Of a stretch of 64,000 nt of DNA, positions 33,675 to 42,859 are shown piece after piece. The stretch spans positions 19,583,222 through 19,647,221 of the forward strand of contig CM055092.1 in the NCBI GenBank assembly GCA_029204225.1. Reading direction: 5' to 3'. The stretch is from Diphasiastrum complanatum (taxonomy: Eukaryota; Streptophyta; Lycopodiopsida; Lycopodiales; Lycopodiaceae). Every line of letters begins with the position of its first letter. The stretch's first letter is position 1. A program made the position numbers and the translations under genes. A model generated the notes under the pieces. It did no database searches, was not told the origin of the DNA, and was given only the letters and a program-made list of their open reading frames with translations.

Positions 33675-34375
33675 TGTGAAGAATTGCCAAAAATTGGCAA
33701 ATCTAGCTTGATCAAAAACCATGTAGAATAGTGTAAATTGTGTACACAAGTGGGTCCCACACATGTGAGGCCATGATGCCACATGGGAAACCCATCCTAA
33801 TGTAGGTTAGGTCAAGTCAAGAGAGTTGGTCATGTCTATTTGGTGGTCATCCCTACTTTATAGGACCTACACCTAAGTTTAAGGTGAAAATTTGACCAAC
33901 TAGCTACCTACCAAGCATAACTCTAGGAAATAGACTAGGATTTCATTTTAGGTCAAGGAGAGTGAGTTAACTTCCTTATTACATGCTGGAAATCCACCTA
34001 ACTTCAAGAAGGAAGTCGAATTTGCTTTGTATTCCCTCTCTCCATAGTGAGAAGATAAAAATTTTTTGGAGCTCATTGGCAATCTCAAGCTAGTTCACTA
34101 TGTACATTGAGTTTTTGTGATCCAAATGAAACCAAATCAATTTCTACTTGTTTCTCAGGTTGAAGGCCGTACTACAGCCTGTAGTACACACGTGTGGGCT
34201 CGGATTTCAATGTTTATCAATGCTTTTGATTGTTAATGCTTGTTGTTTGTCAAATTGCCAATCTAGATCAACTTTTTTGTGTCTAGTTTTTTGATAGATT
34301 GTTAAGCAAGCATCCAATCACTCTTGTGGATCTTTTGTAGATCCATTTATGGTCCTAAATTACAGTACTTTCACA
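33675..34375 (+). repeat. Family B 5' LTR
   Basis: 701 bp. It opens with a small hairpin (GCCAA AAA TTGGC). Near its end are a palindrome GTACTACAG-C-CTGTAGTAC (34169-34187) and the G-box-containing CACACGTGTG (34187-34196). Ends CA directly before the primer site. Confidence 0.95.
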
Positions 34376-34388
34376 TGGTATCAGAGCC
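34376..34388 (+). promoter_or_regulatory. Primer-binding site of element B
   Basis: TGGTATCAGAGCC, the initiator-Met-tRNA primer site, immediately after the LTR CA. Confidence 0.95.
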
Positions 34389-35181
34389 AAGTACAAGAGC
34401 ATAAGCCATTGATCTAATGCAAATCCATTTTTAGCAAGTTTTGGTGCTAAAAACTAGTATTGAGAGGGCAAGCTAGAATCTTGATTATGGTGAGGAGATT
34501 TGATCCCAAACTTGGTAGGGGTCCAAATCTGCACTGTCCACATGTGTGGGCACCTCTGAACCTGCATTTAATGCATGGTATTCATTTGATCCAAAAAAAT
34601 TCAATTTGTGAGCTATTGGTGTAATTTTTGGTGGAGATCCTAGGATAATCTACCAAGATCATTTGCCATTGATTAGATTTGAATTTGTTTCATAGAATCT
34701 AATTAATCTAGGCTGAGTTCAAGTCCTATTAAGGTTAAAAACAGGTCTTGAAAGTACACCAAGAAGGAAGAAAGAGATTAAGTCATTTTTTTTGTCCAAA
34801 AATAGCCAAATTTGGCAAGATTTGATTGTAAGTAGATTTCACATCGTCTTATCTTCAGTCCAACTTTGTGAGGGAGTGCTAGAACTGAGATTATAAGTCC
34901 ATTCGTTGGACTAGAAATCTAATTTGAGTGAAAAACTACAAGAGAGAGACCTTAGTGAGTTTTTAGAGACAATCAAATCCATTTCTTGGCAAGATTTGTT
35001 TGAAAGTAGTTTTCACTTCATCTTATCTTCATTCCAGCTTTGTGAGGGAGTGATAGAACTGTGATTATAAGTCCATTTGTTGGATTGGAAATCAAATTTG
35101 AGTGAAACACTGCAAGTGTGAGACCTTTGTGAGTTTCAAGTCAATCAAATCTATTTCTTGTTTGTAGAAGTCACTAGTAAG
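34389..35181 (+). other. Leader of element B
   Basis: About 790 bp of 5' leader without a gene. It contains a local duplication: the text around TTTCAC(A/T)TC(G/A)TCTTATCTTC and GTGAGGGAGTG occurs at about 34837-34880 and again at about 35011-35055. It also contains CACATGTGTGGGC near 34540. Confidence 0.6.
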
Positions 35182-37341
35182 ATGGGATCTGCTGGAGCAT
35201 ACCTTGTAGAAGCTAGTGAGAGATTGAATTCTACAAATTATGCTATTTGGAAGGTTAGAATGGAGTCACTCTTGGTGCTCCAAGACCTTTATGAGTTCTT
35301 GATTGAAGATGAAGATGAACCTCTAGGTGCACAGGAGTTAGCTAGATACAAGAAGAGATCTAGGCTTGCACGTCATTGTGTGAAGATGAATGTGAGCAAT
35401 GATTTGTTGAGAGAAGTATCAGCTTGTACTAATGCTAAAGAGGCTTGGGAGTCTTTAAAATCAATCTATGAGTCTAGCAACACTTCTAGAGTTCTTATGC
35501 TTAGAAATCAAATTTTGCAAAGCATGAGGAGAAGTGAGGAGAGTGCACAGGATTATGTACTCAGAATCAAGTCTCTAAATAGGGAGTTGGCTTCCATTGG
35601 AGAGAAGATTCATAATGGAGAGCTTGTACAAATTGTCCTTAATGGTCTAGGAGATGACTTTGCAAATTTGGTCCAAAGTTTTGCCATCCAAGACACTTTG
35701 CCAACTATAGAAAAACTTCACAGTGTATTAGTGGCTGAAGAGTGTAGGATGCTCCATGCAAAATGTATGACGAGTTCCTTGTCTTTGCAGGATGGTGATG
35801 AGAAAGGCAATTTCTCATTCAAGGGCAAAAAGAAGACCGATGAAAAGAAGAAGCATCCAAAGGAGGCCAAAGAAGAGGATGATGCATCAAGCTCAAAGGA
35901 CAAGTCAAAGCAGAAATGCTTCTTTTGTGGAAAGAAGGGGCATTATGCATCTGAATGCTACAAGAGGCTAAGATCACAAGTGGAGGAGGACAAACAAGGA
36001 AACCTTGCAAAGGAGGAGGAGGAGGAGGATAAAGTAGATGTATTCTTGATGGCATCTACATCCTCACCAACAAGCAATAGCAATTCAAGAGACAATTGGT
36101 GGATCGGCAGTGAGGCTAGCTCCCACATGTCTTGTGAAAAGGACTTTTTCTCAACCTTACACTCTTTCAATGCTGCTAAAAAGTTTGTCTTTACTGCAAA
36201 TGATGAAGAGTGTAGGGTAGATGGTGTTGGCACCATCTCTTTGTGTCTAGAATCCTCAAAATGCATGGATCTAGAAAATGTCCTTTATGTACCATCAATC
36301 ACCAAGAATATGCTTAGTGTTGGTTTACTCTTAGAAAGTGGTTTGGATGTCCACTTTAAGCATGGTGTTTGTTTCATCTTGAAGAATGATGTTTGCATTG
36401 CAAAGGGATTTAAGCATGGAAGATTGTTTAAGTTGGAAGCTAGTGTTGCTTTTGAAAGAATGAGCTTGGCAAATGAGGAGATCACTCAAAAGGAGATCTT
36501 GGCAAAGTGTGATCTTGCTTGCATTGAGGAGGAGCATCAAAAGGAGGAAGATATTGAGGATCAGCCTCAAAGCATGAGAGTTCCAAGGGAGTCCTCAATG
36601 ACAATGGCCGAGTCATCAAATTGCATGCAAATTGTCCATTCAAGTGTGCATCTTGCAAGGGTGGTGAGCATTGGAGAGTCTACTATCTTTGAATACTTTT
36701 TGGAAAGTATTAGTAGACATGGGGTGACTTGTTTCTTACCTTTAAGATCCATGGTGTTTATTACTTTGTATGACAAGACAATGAAATGGGATGCTTTGAA
36801 ATCTACATTTGTTGTTGATAAAGCAATTTTATTGGATAACTATTTCTGTAATAGTTTGAATAGAGTCATAAAAGATGAAACATCATTTTCTTTGAAAATC
36901 TTTGTGTCCACATGCTTTGTGCATGATCATTCCAATGTAAGGACCAAAGATTATCCTATTTCAATGATAGGAATAATGGTAGTGTTTTGCTCTTTAAGTA
37001 GAGATTGTAGAATCTACTTGTTTTCAACCAAAGAATTTGTCAATGGTGGAAATGTGATCTTTCAAGAGTGGAAGATTTGTAAACTTGAAGAAGCACCTTT
37101 GGATCAACACATTATTCAATTAATTGATGTTTTGGAGTCAAGTCAAGTGGAGGATCAAGCTCAAGACCCGAGGACTCCAAGAAGAATCTTGAGTATCAAG
37201 ATGGAGCCATCTAGGCTCAATCATATGGATCAAGCAAGACAAGTTGTCTTTGGCAACATTATTTATGCACTTAATATTTTCATTGATGTATCTTCAAGTG
37301 AACAAAATGCCTTGGAATCCATGGCTTGGCATGATGTTTAG
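35182..37341 (+). CDS. Gag-like polyprotein of element B (719 aa)
   Basis: ATG 35182 is chosen because the protein then begins MGSAGAYLVEASERLNSTNY, a normal copia Gag start. The UBN2-type Gag covers roughly residues 10-190 (EAWESLKSIYESSNTSR, SAQDYVLRIKSLNREL, VLNGLGDDF). A Lys/Glu-rich linker precedes a CCHC zinc knuckle at residues 246-259 (CFFCGKKGHYASEC). Residues 306-316 read WWIGSEASSHM, a retropepsin site whose Asp and Gly are replaced by Gly and Glu. The remaining 300 residues are strongly diverged; DCRIYLFSTKEFVNGGNVIF resembles the integrase C-terminal VIF region. There is no DD35E core, RT or RNase H. The frame is uninterrupted over 2.16 kb, so the protein may be made and may assemble particles. 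Family members of this type with only Gag are known in plants as TR-GAG elements. Confidence 0.85.
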   Translation: MGSAGAYLVEASERLNSTNYAIWKVRMESLLVLQDLYEFLIEDEDEPLGAQELARYKKRSRLARHCVKMNVSNDLLREVSACTNAKEAWESLKSIYESSNTSRVLMLRNQILQSMRRSEESAQDYVLRIKSLNRELASIGEKIHNGELVQIVLNGLGDDFANLVQSFAIQDTLPTIEKLHSVLVAEECRMLHAKCMTSSLSLQDGDEKGNFSFKGKKKTDEKKKHPKEAKEEDDASSSKDKSKQKCFFCGKKGHYASECYKRLRSQVEEDKQGNLAKEEEEEDKVDVFLMASTSSPTSNSNSRDNWWIGSEASSHMSCEKDFFSTLHSFNAAKKFVFTANDEECRVDGVGTISLCLESSKCMDLENVLYVPSITKNMLSVGLLLESGLDVHFKHGVCFILKNDVCIAKGFKHGRLFKLEASVAFERMSLANEEITQKEILAKCDLACIEEEHQKEEDIEDQPQSMRVPRESSMTMAESSNCMQIVHSSVHLARVVSIGESTIFEYFLESISRHGVTCFLPLRSMVFITLYDKTMKWDALKSTFVVDKAILLDNYFCNSLNRVIKDETSFSLKIFVSTCFVHDHSNVRTKDYPISMIGIMVVFCSLSRDCRIYLFSTKEFVNGGNVIFQEWKICKLEEAPLDQHIIQLIDVLESSQVEDQAQDPRTPRRILSIKMEPSRLNHMDQARQVVFGNIIYALNIFIDVSSSEQNALESMAWHDV

Positions 37342-37344
37342 TTT

Positions 37345-37548
37345 TGAAGTGTGCTACATGTATATAGACACATTTATGGAACATCTTGTAAGGGATTCTC
37401 TAAGAGGTGGTGAAAGATCCTTCATGGACATCATTCTCTATTGGAGTCTCAAAAGTTCCTTGTTTGTAGCTGGATTTTTTAGACACTTCTAAAAGCTTTC
37501 ATTCATTTATCAAGAGAGTTGTAAATAGATCAAGCTAAATTTGAGGAG
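37345..37548 (+). pseudogene. Vestige of RT end in element B
   Basis: GGERSFMDIILYWSLKSSL in the frame near 37405-37460 parallels DERSFVDITLFRSLIGSL of family A (28.32 kb). It shows that B descends from a full copia element and lost RT and RNase H. Purine-rich TTTGAGGAG precedes the LTR. Confidence 0.6.
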
Positions 37549-38249
37549 TGTGAAGAATTGCCAAAAATTGGCAAATCTAGCTTGATCAAAAACCATGTAG
37601 AATAGTGTAAATTGTGTACACAAGTGGGTCCCACACATGTGAGGCCATGATGCCACATGGGAAACCCATCCTAATGTAGGTTAGGTCAAGTCAAGAGAGT
37701 TGGTCATGTCTATTTGGTGGTCATCCCTACTTTATAGGACCTACACCTAAGTTTAAGGTGAAAATTTGACCAACTAGCTACCTACCAAGCATAACTCTAG
37801 GAAATAGACTAGGGTTTCATTTTAGGTCAAGGAGAGTGAGTTAACTTCCTTATTACATGCTGGAAATCCACCTAACTTCAAGAAGGAAGTCGAATTTGCT
37901 TTGTATTCCCTCTCTCCATAGTGAGAAGATAAAAAATTTTTGGAGCTCATTGGCAATCTCAAGCTAGTTCACTATGTACATTGAGTTTTTGTGATCCAAA
38001 TGAAACCAAATCAATTTCTACTTGTTTCTCAGGTTGAAGGCCGTACTACAGCCTGTAGTACACACGTGTGGGCTCGGATTTCAATGTTTATCAATGCTTT
38101 TGATTGTTAATGCTTGTTGTTTGTCAAATTGCCAATCTAAATCAACTTTTTTGTGTCTAGTTTTTTGATAGATTGTTAAGCAAGCATCCAATCACTCTTG
38201 TGGATCTTTTGTAGATCCATTTATGGTCCTAAAGTACAGTACTTTCACA
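37549..38249 (+). repeat. Family B 3' LTR
   Basis: 701 bp, identical to the 5' LTR except four substitutions (near 37814, 37936, 38140 and 38234). Followed by the GGGAC duplication. Confidence 0.95.
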
Positions 38250-38254
38250 GGGAC

Positions 38255-39165
38255 TAGTAGATATTGGTATAGGTCAATGTCAATGTGGATAAGAAAACTC
38301 ATAGATTGGGTTAAGATTGGGAAGTAGAGTTTTTTTTTTATATGTATAGATATCCTATTAGAGGATTGTGATTTGAAGGGTCCCTTTTCTTAGTGTTTGG
38401 GATCTCAAATGCTAGGACTAGAGACTACTCATGGACCTTGTGTATATTAGAATAGTTTACTATTTTTAAGATTCTTATCTTGATCCTAGAGGGCCATCTA
38501 GATTAGTAAATTTTTAATGCCTAGAGTATAGGGGATTTTTGGCTTGTATTAGAATTTTTGTTGGTCATTATGATATAGTGCAGTTTGGTGTTGGATGCTA
38601 CCACTTCTCCACTCTCTGTTTGTGTTATGATAAATGTTGTTGTTTGAAATATTTGATGTAGGTTTGTAATTGTGAAAAATAATAGACATTGTCATTGGGA
38701 CCTTCATTTGGTATCATATCTCGATTCAGTGACTTGCTTGAAGAAAGTTTTATTTCCAGTGCCATGAAATGCCCAATGTATAATGCATGTAAATAAGTAT
38801 TGAGGGCTTACACAACCTCAGTATTGTAAATTATGTAATTATATAAAAGTCACACATTGCATAATGGGTGCACTTTATTGCATGTGCCAGTAGCTGAATA
38901 TGCCTTGAAGTGGCATAGTAGAAATTTATGTGCTACGACTCAAGTAGGAATTGTTAGAGAAAACATTGTAAAGTCAAGTTACTTGAAAAAATAAAGACAA
39001 GTTTACTTACACTCTCAAGTTTAAAAAATGAGCCAATAAACATGTGGCACTTCACCTCTTTTGGACCCAACTATATAAGGGCCAAAACCTTTGTATTTCA
39101 TGTTCACAACATTCATTTGATCAATCAAAACATTGAGTTCCCTCATATTTTTGTCTTGTGAATGC

Positions 39166-39168
<3 letters not shown>
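38255..39168. other. Unassigned region with promoter-like end
   Basis: No coding. Near 39070 CCAACTATATAAGGGCC looks like a TATA box and leads into a CA/TC-rich leader and the GA repeat, as in an LTR or a gene promoter. The text before it (38750-39060) is not matched elsewhere in the window. Confidence 0.35.

Positions 39169-39253
<85 letters not shown>
39169..39253 (+). repeat. (GA)n microsatellite, about 42 units
   Basis: An uninterrupted GA run of 85 bp, about 100 bp downstream of a TATA-like sequence. Confidence 0.95.
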
Positions 39254-39255
<2 letters not shown>

Positions 39256-39927
39256 GTGACGTGAATGTTATGCTTCATGCCTAATGTTTGCTTTTTTCAC
39301 TATACATGCATGATGCCTAGATCACTAGTCTTATGTAGTATCTCTCCTCGCTAGTTAGATATGTGGTAGGAAACTATTGTAGTACTATTTTCTAGTCAAA
39401 ATTTTACAATTTCAGCAAATCTAATTATTCATGCTGATCTCTTAGAAAAAAAATGTGCTATATGTATTGCATATGCACAAAATTTACTATTATTCCACTT
39501 TTGTTGATATACGAATGTGGCTATGTTAAAAAGTAGCTATAAGTTTCTATAACAAGTTCAAATGTCACAATCGGTCTTCAAATGACAGTTATATTGAAAG
39601 AATTAGAGATATTTTTAAGACTTTACTATTTCTAATAAGTTTGTTAAATAGCAATAAGCTATTTTTAGCAATACTCATAAGTGACTTTGATGAACAATAA
39701 TAAAGATAGTTGCTAAGTACTTTTATTAAAATGGCAATTTTTCATGACATTGTAATAATGAAATGTACTTTATATCATGATTAATAAAAGAAATGACCAT
39801 ATACCTTTAAGGCACTGCCTTAAGTTTCAAGAAAATGTCCAAAGGCTAAGGGTCATACAGACAAAGACGACCAAAGTTCAGTTCAAGATGATGAGAGCAA
39901 AACAGTGAAAATTTAAAAGTTGGATCA
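39254..39927. other. AT-rich, no gene recognised
   Basis: AT-rich noncoding text upstream of the coding cluster. Nothing recognisable. Confidence 0.4.
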
Positions 39928-41235
39928 ATGACCATGCAAAAAGGTAATACCTTTTGGAGATTAAAGATGTCCTTAATGAATTGGGACCATGAACTTATTA
40001 TAAAGGTCCAGAAGGATACCACAAAGTATAAATGCAAGGAAGAGTTCTTGACGATCCAACCCGATGATGATGAGGAGCAAGAAGCATTGGTCAAGGTTTT
40101 TGTGAAAGAACTTGATAAAACTCGTTCAATATTCATTTTGGATGAGGTAATGCAAAAGATTCGACTTTGCCGGGACGAAGCTGTTAAAATTTATTTTGAC
40201 AAGGCCCTTGTAACATTGGTATGTACACACAAAAAGAAATTTAGAATTTTTTACGTAGATCATCAGTCTCATTTGGAATTAATTAGGGTTTTGATTATTT
40301 GGTACTATAATAATTGCATTCTATGCTGAGCATAGATAACACTATGATTATTTGAAGTTCTCTAATATAATTCTTTTGTTCTCTATCATGTAGAGCTTAA
40401 AACAATGTCTAAAGAAGGATCCAATCTTTTCTTCCCATAGTACAAAGTCAGTGGCATTGGGATGTCAAAGGTGCGAGTGAAAAATCTACACCCTCCTTCT
40501 CAAAAAAAAAAAGAAATCTATTGCTGCTGGACATACTAAAACCACAACCGAGAAACCAATGCTAGAAACAAATCAATGAGGATTCATTTGAGATCTCTAG
40601 AATTAGAGATGAAATTCATAAAAATAAAAAAATAAGAGAGACTACGTTGATTTTGGATATTGACTAGTGTGATCCACCTCCTATTGATCCATCCACTGGA
40701 GATCCACCAATGGAGGTTCGAGAGCCTAACGAAATACATGTACATAGCTTAAAAATTAAACTTAAAGATCATACGCATACAATTGTCACACCTTTTGTTG
40801 TTTTGATAGACCAAGCCGAGTGTAAATGTATTTCAGATTTTGATTTTTCTTCTTTAGATTCTTATCATTTTTTTTTGTTTTGGACGGCATTCATAATCTT
40901 CAAACCGGAAAACAATTGTTCCAAGAGTACTCCCATGTAGCTTCTTTCCGGACTATTAGTGCCATTGCATTCGTTGGGATAACAGTGGAAGAAGCCAAAC
41001 TTCTTGCCTGGGACCATAACATTGATCAAGACTATAGAATGAAAATGATTGTCATCCAAAGGATTAGATTTTTTTACAAAGAGTATGTCAGAGTTTCCAA
41101 AGCTGGAGATGTTAACCAGTTGGAGTTAAAAGCACTTTGTGCCCAAGAAACAGGCCTGTTATTTAATTCAAAAAATCCAACGCAGGGCCTTACAAAATAT
41201 GACAATTTTTACTGGCTTGTATTTTGTAGCGGCCA
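39928..41235 (+). pseudogene. ParB-like (DGxH) coding region with probable introns
   Basis: Coding-like text on the + strand. A first open part (39928-40216) ends at a donor-like TTG|GTATGT, and an acceptor-like CATGTAG lies before 40394. From about 40690 to 40860 one frame gives EIHVHSLKIKLKDH. Then, after a run of eight T (possible one-base slip), VLDGIHNLQTGKQLF follows, with AFVGITVEEAKLLAWDHN and a basic helix (KMIVIQRIRFFYKEYVRVS). It stops being coding at CAG|GTAATT (41236), a donor-like site. A DG-x-H turn followed by an Ala/Gly-Lys helix and a later HN is the pattern of ParB/sulfiredoxin-like domains, so the assignment is at fold level only. The frame problem may be a mutation or an unrecognised intron. 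It faces the broken gene at 42.9-44.7 kb. Confidence 0.4.
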
Positions 41236-42859
41236 GGTAATTGCTTTGCTATGCTTAGCATAGAATGTGAACTGTACTACTTCACGCTCGTTTCTCACAC
41301 AATTATTATAACTGACGCATATATATATACATAACAACAACACACTTTTGATAAGTAAATAAAAAGAATATGAATGCATGACATCAGAGTCAATCAGTAG
41401 AAGCGTGAAATAGAGTTCCTCCGTGAACTCCTTTGTATCAGAATTATTCCATTGGATCAAAGATTTTAGACAGAGTGAAAGTAATTTAAGAAGTAGAGAT
41501 CATATTCAATTGTAACTAGCATAGTAAAATCATAGCACTTAGTGCGCTATTACTCTGAACCATTATTGGGCATAGGATCGTGATCTGATCCTTGTATTCA
41601 CAACAGCTTAATGCATATTCTCTATTTTTTTTATGTGTTTTGTATATTGATGAATGCTTTCTGATAACTCCTTTCTCTTACATTAATACGCATTCCTCGA
41701 CTCAATCGGATATCTAATCTCGAAGGAAGCATGGTTGTCAAAGATGTCTAATTGTTTTGTTCCCTTCATGGTGGTCATTGACACCTACTAAGATATTCAT
41801 CTTATCTATCTAAGTAATAGTCTGAATCGACTATTTGGCAAAGATCCTGTTATAATTTATATGTTGAGTTTTCTCTTGATTGGATCTCGTATCTAGCAAG
41901 GTTGGTATCTGAACTGATAAACAAAATATTTAAACACAATCATTTCTCATCATTCATACAAAGAACCCAACAATTATGACCACCTCTCGATGTCAATAAG
42001 GTTGGTGTGTAGACAGTTGTTTTTGAAAAACCAAGTTGATTTCGGAATTTGAAAAACTCTTCTTCAGAAGGAAGATCATTTTATTTTTGGTGCATCTGCT
42101 CAACAACCATCTTCAAGCAATCTCTTCCTGAATAAAATTCATCCTTATTTACATCATCCACCCTAGGGAGAAGATCATTAGCATCATAATCAATAATATT
42201 TGAAAATTCATGATGCTCATTGTTCAAACCGCAAAGAGCCTCAGCCTCTGTGAAATCGAAAAGATCTAATATATCCAATAAGGTCAGAAAAGAATTATTA
42301 TCTATATTATAAGTAGGCAAGATGAGATATATCACTTGGAAAAAGAGCAGTAACAGTCCTAGGGCCGATAAATAAAGCCCTATTAATTTAGACATAATCA
42401 AAAATTTCTCAATCATACTCACTAAAGCTCACCTACAAGGTAGAACTTTCCCATTTCAAAATTTTACGTGGTTTTTTGAAGTATTATAACAATCTACATG
42501 CATCCTATATATTCAAAATCCAACAGTTCATAATCCTACATATATTTTAGACACGATGACATTTGTTTTGGGACTTTGACCTGAAAAAGAGTAATATTTT
42601 TTGGTGTTTTTTAATGGTCCTAGTTTAAGGCCAAAATCATGGATTTTTTTAATAAATCTCTAGATTTTGTTTTTTAAAAAAGCCAAAAAATACATATTTT
42701 AAATAAAGAACTACAAGTTTTTTGTTGCAAACTTCATAAAACCATCATAATTACAAATGAAATAATAATTCAAGAGAACAAATAATTTTTGAAACTCGAA
42801 ATCCCATTGAAATACAAAATAACTTAAATTATATTTGCGCATTCTTTTTTTTAAAGTAC
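41236..42859. other. AT-rich interval with one small minus-strand frame
   Basis: Mostly AT-rich. A 113-codon minus frame (42422-42081) has a hydrophobic start and an acidic C-terminal half (FSNIIDYDANDLLPRVDD) and may be an exon of something, but I recognise no family. Nothing else seen. Confidence 0.3.

Larger units (their letters stand above)
33675..38249 (+). mobile_element. Complete non-autonomous copia-type element (family B)
   Basis: 4575 bp with 701-bp LTRs at both ends, each TGTGAAGAATTG to ACTTTCACA. The 5-mer GGGAC at 33670-33674 and 38250-38254 is a perfect TSD. The LTRs differ at only four positions by my comparison (about 99.4% identical), so insertion was recent. A primer site TGGTATCAGAGCC sits at 34376 and a purine tract (TTGAGGAG) before 37549. 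Inside is one 719-codon frame with Gag and an inactive protease motif. The integrase catalytic core, RT and RNase H are absent; only vestiges of the integrase C-terminus and RT end remain. Mobility therefore needed proteins from another element; family A is the closest relative here. Confidence 0.95.

Noticed and set aside
35158-35181. Upstream start (TTG at 35158) for the element B protein
   Set aside because: Not an ATG; the ATG at 35182 gives a normal copia Gag N-terminus.
42081-42422. 113-codon minus-strand gene
   Set aside because: Open and partly acidic, but without recognised motif, neighbour or splice support; mentioned only inside the interval entry.
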